Made by a program: the position numbers and the translations under genes
The notes under the pieces: model-generated
Told to the model about the DNA's origin: nothing
The model's input: only the letters and a program-made list of their open reading frames with translations
Database searches by the model: none
Part shown: positions 25,736 to 33,400 of the stretch, in pieces
How positions within the stretch are numbered: the first letter of the stretch is position 1
Layout of the letters: every line of letters begins with the position of its first letter
Origin: Nitrospirota bacterium
GTDB lineage: Bacteria > Nitrospirota > Thermodesulfovibrionia > Thermodesulfovibrionales > UBA1546
Reading direction: 5' to 3'
Length of the DNA: 44,989 bases
Assembly: GCA_016212165.1 (NCBI GenBank)
Contig: JACRGY010000025.1
Location: 1 to 44,989 of the forward strand

Positions 25736-25957
25736 ATGGAGTTAAAGCTCACAAGGCATGCAAAAAATCGCAACAGAAAGATACAGGCTACAGTTTTTGA
25801 GATTATAGAGTGCATTGAAAATCCTGATAGCCATTATGTTCAGGATAACGGAAGAGAGGTTGCTATAAAAGCCTTGGGCAACAAACTTCTCAAAATTGTT
25901 TTCAGGCGAAGCCTGTCAGTGTGCGAGATTATTACAATTATTGATCGTAACCAGTAG
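25736..25957 (+). CDS. DUF4258-like small protein, possible toxin
   Basis: A 73-residue protein with the LTRHAKNRNRKI start, a central NPD-x-HYVQDNGREVAIKALG segment and a C-terminal FRRSLSVCEIITIID strand. This is the layout of DUF4258-type proteins (H-A-x-x-R-x-x-x-R near the N-terminus), often found in toxin-antitoxin-like pairs and related to RelE/BrnT-type folds. The assignment is from motif memory. It is 12 bases before a DUF2283-like gene, the usual partner. Confidence 0.7.
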   Translation: MELKLTRHAKNRNRKIQATVFEIIECIENPDSHYVQDNGREVAIKALGNKLLKIVFRRSLSVCEIITIIDRNQ

Positions 25958-25969
25958 AAGGAGATATTT

Positions 25970-26212
25970 ATGAAGATAGAATATGACCATTATGCAAAAG
26001 CTCTTTACATAAGGCTTCAGGAAAAGGAACGCAACAGAACCATTGAACTTAATGAAAACCTTAATATTGATATAGATGAAAAAGGCAATTTGATAGGAAT
26101 TGAAATCCTTAATCCTGAAGATTATCCAATAGAAAAGATACTAAAACCAACTATTGAGGAGTATACAGAAAAAGATGCTGAGACGATTACCCTTAAAAAA
26201 GAAACCGTATAA
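25970..26212 (+). CDS. DUF2283-like small protein, possible antitoxin
   Basis: An 80-residue acidic protein matching DUF2283: K-I-x-YD-x-x-AKALYIRL at the N-terminus, then a NLNIDIDEKGNLIGIEIL core. It has a strong AGAAGGAG ribosome site. Pairs of DUF4258 and DUF2283 genes are common and behave like toxin-antitoxin modules by context. I infer the same here; there is no experimental support in the sequence. The start of the next gene overlaps its last 38 bases. Confidence 0.78.
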   Translation: MKIEYDHYAKALYIRLQEKERNRTIELNENLNIDIDEKGNLIGIEILNPEDYPIEKILKPTIEEYTEKDAETITLKKETV

Positions 26213-26801
26213 GTTTCTATTAACCCTTTTTTTATTTCTCTCGCTTATGCTTATTGCTATGCCGGTTTTTGCCGGCTACAAGATAATCCTTAAAAACGGC
26301 AAGGGCTTTAATGTTAATAATTACACTGAAGCAGACGGCAAGATAAGGTTTTACATTGACGGCGGCGGGCTGATAGAGCTTGACAGGAGTATTATTGAGA
26401 GCATCAAGCAGATAAAGTCCGGGCGCAGCACGTACGAGAGCGCCCCTGAGGACGCAGTGAAAAAGGATTCTACAGCTGGAAGCGACTCGCAGCAAGAGGC
26501 TCAGCCAACAGCAGAAAAAGGCGAGGGTGTTAAGACAAAAAGGCAGGATGCGGAAAGCAGGCTGAGAGAGATTGCGAAAAAGAAAGAGGAGATGAAGGCA
26601 GAGGCAGATAAACTTGCAGAGGAAAAGAAAAAGATAGAGGAAGATATCAGGAAAGAGGGCAGGATAGCATCCATCAGGGAAAAGCGGGAATATGAACACA
26701 AAATTTCAGAACTCAACGAAAAGATTAATAAATTCAACGAGGAAATGACCATTCTTGACCAGGAACAGGAAAGGCTGTTAAAGGACTATAAAGGGCAGTA
26801 A
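26175..26801 (+). CDS. Exported coiled-coil protein of unknown function
   Basis: About 208 residues from the ATG at 26175; an in-frame TTG at 26154 is an alternative start. A signal peptide (basic LRRLPLKKK, then a hydrophobic stretch to VFAGYK) is followed by a small domain (KIILKNGKGFNV...KIRFYIDGGGLIELD) seen at the N-termini of various envelope proteins. A Gln/Ser/Glu linker follows. The last 90 residues form a long coiled coil (heptads of RLREIAKKKEEMKAEADKLAEE type). It overlaps the DUF2283 gene. It converges with the pilus operon, ending five bases from it. Confidence 0.7.
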   Translation: MLRRLPLKKKPYKFLLTLFLFLSLMLIAMPVFAGYKIILKNGKGFNVNNYTEADGKIRFYIDGGGLIELDRSIIESIKQIKSGRSTYESAPEDAVKKDSTAGSDSQQEAQPTAEKGEGVKTKRQDAESRLREIAKKKEEMKAEADKLAEEKKKIEEDIRKEGRIASIREKREYEHKISELNEKINKFNEEMTILDQEQERLLKDYKGQ

Positions 26802-26806
26802 TCCTG

Positions 26807-27631
26807 TTACTTTTCTGCTGCTATATCATAGCTAAAACTCTGTAAGCCTTCGCCTCCCTGATTGTCTGTTACAGAGATAATGACAGAGGCCTTGCCCCTG
26901 AAATCAGGCGGCACATCCCATTGTATCAAACCTGTTGATTTATCTACAGTCATGCCTGCAGGAGCGGTCTTAAGAGAATAAGTGAGCGGGTCATTTTCCG
27001 AATCAGTTGCCTTGACCTGATAGGTAAATCTCCGGTTTTCGAACCTGCTCTCATTTGGATTTGAAGTTATTTCAGGCGAAGTATTTCCTACAGGTACTTT
27101 CATAAGCCCAGGGCTTCCCTTTTCCTTGCCGTCATAAGGGATTACATTGAGCATTATCCTGTCTCCGCGCTTATAGCCTTTTAAGCTCAGGGTATCAGAT
27201 GTCTCTTCCGGCAAAAGCTCCTCATTCTTAAACCACTGATATATAAAAGCAACCTCATCTTTATCAGGGTCCGTTGCTGTTGCCGTAATTTTAAGGGTAT
27301 CCCCTATTTTGGGGAAGTTGGGAGTAACATCAACAGAGGTAACCTGCGGCGGGCGGTTGGTTGTTGCTGAGAGAGGAACTGCAGTTGGTTGCAGTTCTTT
27401 AATCTCAACAGAAGGGATTGCGACTTCAGCAGGCTGTGAAGGAGCTGTTACATTAGGCGCCTCCTTAGCCTTGCAGCCCACAAAGAAAATGCAAAATGCA
27501 AAAATAAAAATTAACGCAAATGGTGAATGGGTGAATAAATGAATGGGTGAATAGGTGAATGGGTTTTTGCGATTCACCGATTTACCGAATGGCGATTCAC
27601 CGTAATATATTTTAAACTTTGAACTTTTCAT
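26807..27631 (-). CDS. Ig-like (cadherin/He_PIG-type) lipoprotein of the pilus operon
   Basis: About 274 residues from the ATG at 27631, which overlaps the pilX stop by one base (TAATG). The signal peptide is long: residues 11-38 are encoded by octamer repeats (PFTYSPIHLFTHSPF), then a hydrophobic core and the lipobox FVGC with lipidated Cys near residue 54. Two beta-sandwich Ig-like domains follow (about 95-180, starting PPQVTSVDVTPNFP; about 185-270 with SPEITSNP, DPLTYSLKTAPAGM and GLIQWDVPPDFRG, a He_PIG-type signature). It is likely an outer membrane lipoprotein used with the minor pilins and PilY1. Confidence 0.82.
   Translation of the reverse strand: MKSSKFKIYYGESPFGKSVNRKNPFTYSPIHLFTHSPFALIFIFAFCIFFVGCKAKEAPNVTAPSQPAEVAIPSVEIKELQPTAVPLSATTNRPPQVTSVDVTPNFPKIGDTLKITATATDPDKDEVAFIYQWFKNEELLPEETSDTLSLKGYKRGDRIMLNVIPYDGKEKGSPGLMKVPVGNTSPEITSNPNESRFENRRFTYQVKATDSENDPLTYSLKTAPAGMTVDKSTGLIQWDVPPDFRGKASVIISVTDNQGGEGLQSFSYDIAAEK
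27522..27602 (+). repeat. Octamer arrays in the lipoprotein signal peptide
   Basis: Five GGTGAATG/GGTGAATA-type 8-base units (27522-27561) are followed, after a six-T-rich spacer, by four opposite-oriented units of CGATTCAC type (27570-27602). The two arrays can pair with one another as a hairpin. They are translated as residues about 11-38. Confidence 0.85.
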
Positions 27632-28185
27632 TATTGTATCACCCTGTATATTGCTTCTGTTTTCCCGATGTTGGTTGGGCCGGTTGTCTCTTCTGCCCTT
27701 GAAACTATGGAATAGAAGATATATTTTGTTGCTCCGCCTCCTGTTCCTCCTCCGGCCATTGCAGGCGGCGGAGGGAATCTCAGGGCGCCGCCATAGCCCG
27801 GTATTGGTTTGCTGCCGAGGCATTGAATATTTGAAGTTATCGTATAAGTTCCGTCTGCTGTCTTTGCTGTGATTCTTAATATTGGCGGGGGGGTGCCGGT
27901 GCAGCCAACAGTATCAGCAAAGGTGCCGGAGGAAACTACCACATCAGCAGGCTGATTAGTTGTGGTCAGGTATGAGTTTATAACACCGGTAGCATATTCG
28001 ACCCCTCCATTGGCAGCCTCATAAACACTGCTGAACTTCCTGTTTATTATATTTGTCTGGAACCCTTTCAGCAGGAGATATGACATGCCTCCTATCAGCA
28101 TGAGCATAACAACAGTTATTATCAATGCTGTTACTAGGGCTATTCCTGATTCTTTAGAGTTATTGTCTGTTCTAACTTTCTCCAT
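27631..28185 (-). CDS. PilX-type pilus assembly protein
   Basis: A 184-residue protein with a hydrophilic N-terminus followed by ESGIALVTALIITVVMLMLI, the class typical of PilX (G-I-A-L-V-x-A-L-I-x-L). The rest is a periplasmic beta-rich domain with paired cysteines (VGCTGT; NIQCLG) and a glycine-rich loop. PilX proteins are minor pilins that prime pilus assembly and interact with PilY1. The ATG at 28185 has an AAGGAA site. It overlaps the upstream pilW gene by 46 bases. Confidence 0.82.
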   Translation of the reverse strand: MEKVRTDNNSKESGIALVTALIITVVMLMLIGGMSYLLLKGFQTNIINRKFSSVYEAANGGVEYATGVINSYLTTTNQPADVVVSSGTFADTVGCTGTPPPILRITAKTADGTYTITSNIQCLGSKPIPGYGGALRFPPPPAMAGGGTGGGATKYIFYSIVSRAEETTGPTNIGKTEAIYRVIQ

Positions 28186-29186
28186 CTGTAATTCCTTTGC
28201 TCTGTTGTAAGGGTTGTAGCCACAACAAAAGATGATCCTATATCTTCAAATAAATCCATTCTTACCGGAGAAGAAGCTCCCTTTGTGCTGCTCTGGATGA
28301 CCATGCCTATTTTCATAAGCCTTAATTTTGCAGTTCCGCAGCTGGTTGCATTTGTCTTCCATGTAAGATTACCACTGGAATCAATACAGCCGAATCTGTA
28401 AGCCAATGTCAGGACACAATCAAGGATGGGGTCGTAATCTTCTGTTGTAGTTTTGGATGCGCTTCTTGATAATATCTTTGTCCCTGTTGTGCACATTTTC
28501 GGAGATGTAGAGGTTAAATCCGTCAGCTTATATTTTGTCTCATAACATTCAAGGTCTGTTCCTCCTATGTATGGCGTCCAGTATGCAACATTATTTATAT
28601 AATCAGTTGTGCAGGCAGTAACAAAATTGTAATTGGCAGTGCCTGTGGCGCCGCCAACACTTGTGAGGCCCATACGGGTTTTATCAAGATTATTTATCAC
28701 TACAATATTTCCCGAAGGAATGCCTGACTTGACTGTATCGGAGACAGTATAAACAGAACCGCAGGTAGTGCTGATGTTATAAACATAACTCCATGCGCCT
28801 GCATTGGTATCGTCGAAGGTATTCTTGCCGGCAGCAGTGCTGTGGATTATGAGCGCCCCGCCTGACTCGCTGAGAGCAGGAGTGCATGTTCCGGTTTTTG
28901 GCACGCCGAATCCCGCGGTTTCTATGTCCTTCATCAAGGGCCAGCTCACAGTGAAGATATCGAGCTCTGTCTTTGCTGTTTTTCTTTCTGCTGTCACCTG
29001 TTTCAGAAAGGTGCTGTAGGAAGAGTACATCATGGTGACTATTATTGAAAATATGGTAAGCGTGACTATAAGTTCAACAAGTGTAGCGCCTTTTTTGTTG
29101 GTGAATAGGTGAATAGGTGAATAGGTGAATAGGTTCTGCTTTTCGCTGAACGCTGAACGCTGAACGCTGAACGCTTTTATTCTCAT
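28140..29186 (-). CDS. PilW-type minor pilin with repeat-encoded leader
   Basis: A 348-residue prepilin-like protein. The type III signal NKKG-ATLVELIVTLTIF lies at residues about 30-47, with cleavage predicted after Gly and Glu at +5. It is preceded by 29 extra residues, most of them the translation of four heptamers (AFSVQRSAFS) and four octamers (LFTYSPIHLFT). Ordinary prepilin leaders are under about ten residues or simple. No other Met lies before the pilin segment. The C-terminal globular part is rich in paired Cys, Thr and Ser. Starts with a four-base ATGA overlap of pilV. Confidence 0.85.
   Translation of the reverse strand: MRIKAFSVQRSAFSEKQNLFTYSPIHLFTNKKGATLVELIVTLTIFSIIVTMMYSSYSTFLKQVTAERKTAKTELDIFTVSWPLMKDIETAGFGVPKTGTCTPALSESGGALIIHSTAAGKNTFDDTNAGAWSYVYNISTTCGSVYTVSDTVKSGIPSGNIVVINNLDKTRMGLTSVGGATGTANYNFVTACTTDYINNVAYWTPYIGGTDLECYETKYKLTDLTSTSPKMCTTGTKILSRSASKTTTEDYDPILDCVLTLAYRFGCIDSSGNLTWKTNATSCGTAKLRLMKIGMVIQSSTKGASSPVRMDLFEDIGSSFVVATTLTTEQRNYRWRKLEQTITLKNQE
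29101..29171 (+). repeat. Pure octamer and heptamer arrays at the start of pilW
   Basis: Four exact GTGAATAG units (29101-29132), then after 11 bases four exact CGCTGAA units (29144-29171). All are inside the pilW leader. They are the purest tracts in the window, so the most prone to slippage. Confidence 0.9.
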
Positions 29187-29905
29187 GTCTCTGCCCCTAT
29201 TGTCTTGTCTGCTACTAAAGAGACACCTTTAATTATAGTGCCGCTTAGAGCAGAGGCAGCTGTTGCTGCTGTCGGTTCAGGGTCAATCCAGTAAACTGTA
29301 ATGAATATCTTTCTTCTGTTTGTGTCGCTGGCATTGCACGGCATATAAGCAACGCTCCACACAGCATAATATGTTGTGCCTTTGTAAGACCTTATGGGGT
29401 TTATGCTGTCATACACAGAGCTTATAGCATTTGGGTGGTCAATATTTGCATTGGCGGTAGTGTCTATGTTGCCTGCAGTGAGGCTGCCCCTGCAATCAGA
29501 CCACATTTGCCCTGAGCATGCATTTTTATCATAAAGATATAATTTGTCGGCTACAGCATTTGGATTTGTATATATTGTCAAGTCCGGTTTCCCTGTCACA
29601 TCAAGAGGGATGGTAGGGTCATTAGAAGCATCACATTTTCTCAACTTCCCTATGTCAGCGCCTGAAGTAACATATCCCACATATTTTGCATTCCCTGACT
29701 TTGCCTGGATAAGGGCATTGTCGTTCATCCTCTGCAGCCTGTCAGCCACATCATTTGCCATGGCATACGCAGTGTTGCTTCTCTCAATGGCAAGGTTCAT
29801 CCTTGTTACAGTGCTCAGCCAGCTGAAAAAGCCAAGCGACACTATCAGGATAATGACCATTGCAACCATAAGTTCTACGAGAGTGGCTCCGTTATCGCGC
29901 TTCAT
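29183..29905 (-). CDS. PilV-type minor pilin
   Basis: A 240-residue prepilin with short leader MKRDNG and the mature start ATLVELMVAMVIILIVSLGFF; Glu at +5. The periplasmic domain has cysteines (KCDAS, NACSGQMWSDCRG, MPCNAS). Typical PilV/GspI role as a minor pilin of the priming complex. Overlaps fimT by 14 bases and pilW by four. It has no repeat array, unlike its operon neighbours. Confidence 0.84.
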   Translation of the reverse strand: MKRDNGATLVELMVAMVIILIVSLGFFSWLSTVTRMNLAIERSNTAYAMANDVADRLQRMNDNALIQAKSGNAKYVGYVTSGADIGKLRKCDASNDPTIPLDVTGKPDLTIYTNPNAVADKLYLYDKNACSGQMWSDCRGSLTAGNIDTTANANIDHPNAISSVYDSINPIRSYKGTTYYAVWSVAYMPCNASDTNRRKIFITVYWIDPEPTAATAASALSGTIIKGVSLVADKTIGAET

Positions 29906-30377
29906 ATTGTATCCTGCCTGTCATGCTGATAAAAATGGTCCTTGTTTCCCCATCTTTTGTCAGGGTAAACGAGCCAGTTGCCTGTGCCCACCCACTGGTT
30001 TTGGGCAGTCCCTTGCGGTCAAACCAGACCTGAGGGCTTATAGTTGTGTTAATCGTCATGCCTGAAGGCAGATTGACAGTTGAAACAATGGTGCCGTCAA
30101 CGTCTGCCTCACTATCCTTTATGAAGTTAGCATCATTAATGTTCAGCTTTCTCACCGTGTAACTTGTGCTGCCCCCGGTAACATATATGGCATGAGGGAC
30201 ACCTGATATTGACTTTAGTTTTGCATCCTGAATATCAGCCAGAAGCTGGTCCCTGGCTTCATTCAATTTCGCGCCTCTTGACATCCCCACCATGCTCAAT
30301 GTTGCAAAGGCAAGCATTACCGCGAGGATTGTTATCACAACCATCAGCTCTACTAGGGTTACGCCTTTTTCATTCAC
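29892..30377 (-). CDS. FimT/GspH-type minor pilin
   Basis: A 161-residue pseudopilin: leader MNEKG, then VTLVELMVVITILAVMLAFATLS with Glu at +5, then a beta-rich GspH/FimT domain ending in TRTIFISMTGRIQYEAR, a typical end for this family. The start codon is GTG at 30377 and this GTG is itself part of an 8-base repeat unit (GTGAAT...). No ordinary ribosome site is seen; GGT-containing repeats lie where one would be. It follows pilY1 by 30 bases. Confidence 0.82.
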   Translation of the reverse strand: MNEKGVTLVELMVVITILAVMLAFATLSMVGMSRGAKLNEARDQLLADIQDAKLKSISGVPHAIYVTGGSTSYTVRKLNINDANFIKDSEADVDGTIVSTVNLPSGMTINTTISPQVWFDRKGLPKTSGWAQATGSFTLTKDGETRTIFISMTGRIQYEAR

Positions 30378-30403
30378 CTATTTACCTATTCACCCATTGA
30401 CCA
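30372..30403 (+). repeat. Octamer array supplying the fimT start codon
   Basis: Four units, ATTCACCT, ATTTACCT, ATTCACCC and ATTGACCA, fill the whole gap from the fimT start to just before the pilY1 stop. The minus-strand GTG in the first unit is the start codon. Confidence 0.8.
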
Positions 30404-30407
30404 TTTT

Positions 30408-33400
30408 TTACTTCACTATCCATAAAACATAGCCGCCTTTTGCAGGCAAGCTCGGGCTCATCGAGGTGCCGGGCAAGCCGCCGCTGACCTGTGTTATGAC
30501 TTTATATGTATCTCCTGCCAGAGGCAGGGCCACAAGGCTCTCTCCCAATGGAGGCACGCCTGTTCCAAGATTTACCGAGGCATTTATGGTTATATTGCTT
30601 AAACTTCCACCAACCTTTGTTGCGCCTCCTGCCAGAAATATTGTCGGCTGCACATAAGCAGTTCCTGATGTGTAATGCAATGCATACAGGTGCGTGTTTC
30701 CTCCAAGGCTGCAAGAAGTGCTTGTTGGTTCAAAAGACGTAAAATCAACGAGACCGCCTGCAACAAATGGTTTTGAAAAACTCTTTTGCCCTGCAATAGC
30801 GCGTCTCCAGCCATTGTAAGAGGCATTAATATCAGCCGTAAGGCACGCTATAGCAGACGTATCTGTTTTGTTTTCAGCTGAGGTACAGTTAGTCGGTTCA
30901 GTTGGTATCTCATCACCTCCTGCAGTTTTGGTCAGTGTTGCCTCCTGCACTTTCAGTACTACTGTATCTTCACTGGCGCCGCAGGTCCCTGAACAACTGC
31001 CCGCAGATTCGCAGGATATGGTGCTTATCAGGCTGCCTGCGCAGAAACAGCCTAATTCAATTGCCTTGGCGCCTGTGAAATTCATTCCTGATGTATCGAG
31101 GAAATCAGAATATGTGCAGTCACTGCGAGGTGAGGTTGTTCCTTTCCAGCATCCTTCTGTTTCCTTTACGGCATAGAGATATTCATTGACTGAGGGTGTT
31201 GCGGCTGCATGCTCCAATGTAAGATACACGCCTGTGCCGAAATAAAGCCAGATATTTTGGTCGGCATCCAGCGCTACTTCAGGAGAGGCAAAAATAGGCC
31301 TTCCATCAGCCGTAGTTCCCGGAACTACAACAGTTTCAATGTCCCAATCGGCTGGGGTAGTTTGATAACTTGCGTCATTTCTTAGCCTCAGCCTGTAGAA
31401 CTTGCCTTTGTAAGCGCCTGTTGTGCCGCCGTAAGTCCCGAAATATATATCATCCACCTGATAATCAGAGTCATAATCAACCGCCATCATATCTCCGACA
31501 GCAACGCCTGATGCTCCGATATCCAGCGAGGCTTCCAAATTGCCGGTCCTGAGGTCAAAGACATAGATATACGCATTCGCTGGTGTTTTAAAGTTCATTT
31601 TATTTGTTGTAATACTCTCTGCTCCGCTGCCCATTACCAGATACCATTTCCCGTTTTCGTTTTTTGAGGCGTCTGTTGCTGCGCTTGCAAGCCTCACAAC
31701 AGTAGCAGGATTGCTTGTTGTGAGAGTGTTGTCAGGCATTGGCTTTTCCCACAAAAGCACAGGGTTTATCGAGTCTGTAATATCAAGCACAAAGATAGAA
31801 GAGCTCCATGTATTTGAGCCGACAGTTATCTTTTTACCTCCGGCGCCCATAGCTCCCACAAGCAGCCTTCTCCATGGATAATCAGGACAAGGAGAAGTAG
31901 CATCAACAGTGCACCTTACATCAGTAGCGGTTCTTCCTTCCGAGGCTTCAACTGTTCCGTCCTTGTCATAGTCTATCGAGGCGTCAAACACATTGAACCT
32001 TGCATCAACCATTGGTATATGGCAGTAGCTTGAGTCACAATACCATCTGAGATACGGCACAGCATTAAATGGTATGTATGCCCATAATTCTTTGCCGAGG
32101 TCAGAGGGAGGCGCTGTATCAGCGCCTGTTCCGCTGTCGCTTGTTTTTACCGAGTGCGGCAGGTCGGCAAATCTTGCCACTTGAGCTCCTTCATTTACTC
32201 CTATTGCAAAAGGGGTATCACATGAAGCGTCAGCATAACAGTCGTCCTCTTGCGGGCTGATGTCCTTGATCTTGCTTACCTTGAATGCATGGACCATGCC
32301 GTCATTAGCTCCAAGAATAACTATGGGCATATATCCGTCTTGTGAACATACGCCGTCTGTACAGGCCTGGTTTTCAAACCATGTTTTGTCCGAGAGCCCG
32401 GGACAATCAGCACTGGTTGTGCACGTGCCTTTTATTTTTGAGTCTACCCAGTTCTTATATGAATCATCCCCATATGTAACATCATAGCCGTTTATGGCGG
32501 AATTAGGAGAAATTCGAGGCGTGGAATAAACAATATCGCCGAGTTTTAAAGTCGTTAGTATGTCATAGCTTGTGCTTGAACATGTGCCATAACATTTTTC
32601 GCCTGTCGGGCAATCACTGTCAGCATCGCATAATGTAGAGGTTGTGGTGCTGCAGGTTCCTGCAGCACTGGTCATCGAACAGGTGCCGCCGGGACAATCC
32701 GCATTAGCAGTGCACTGGGTCCTTTCCCTGTAAGCATTGCCCGGGGCTGTGGCGCCAGGGGGTGTATGAGATGGCTTGTCATAGCCGCGCAGGAATTTAA
32801 TCACAGATTTGGCGCAGTTGGCATCACAGTCATTAACACATGTCCCTGCAGCAGCAGTTGTGCAGGTGTCCGCAGTATCGCAGCCGCTTCCGGCAACAGA
32901 GCCATGATAGTCATTAATACATCCGGCATCGGTTGTGCATAATTGGGTTGCATCAAGAGTGCATTGTGCCTTGCACGTGCCTGTAGACCCGCTTACTGTG
33001 CATGCATTGCCTAAACCCTGAGCAGCACAGTCAGTTGTGCCGTCAACATCACACACAAGGCTTGCCGTATTACATGTCCCATAATATTCATAGCAATCAC
33101 CAACGCATTCACAATTATTTGTGCCATCAGTACGGTCATCGCCTACTGTGGCACAAGCTACAGTAGGGGTAACAGTCTCTCCGTTATCTTTTCTAATGCA
33201 TGTTAAGTCTGTAGTACATTTCCGGGTTCTTCTTCCATCACAAAACTGGCAATCACTTGCTGAACTGCAACCTCTGTCAACCCCGTGTGTTCCGCGGAGT
33301 GTTGCGCAGTAATTACAGTCTGAATTCGCAGCGCACCAGCGTGAAGTGTAATTGCTGCAGTAACTTGTATAATTCCAGTAGGGATAAAGCGTGGAATCAA

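Noticed and set aside
26807-27823. Longer version of the Ig-like lipoprotein starting at 27823
   Set aside because: Its first 64 residues are Arg-rich translation of pilX in another frame; the ATG at 27631 overlapping the pilX stop is followed by a proper lipoprotein signal.
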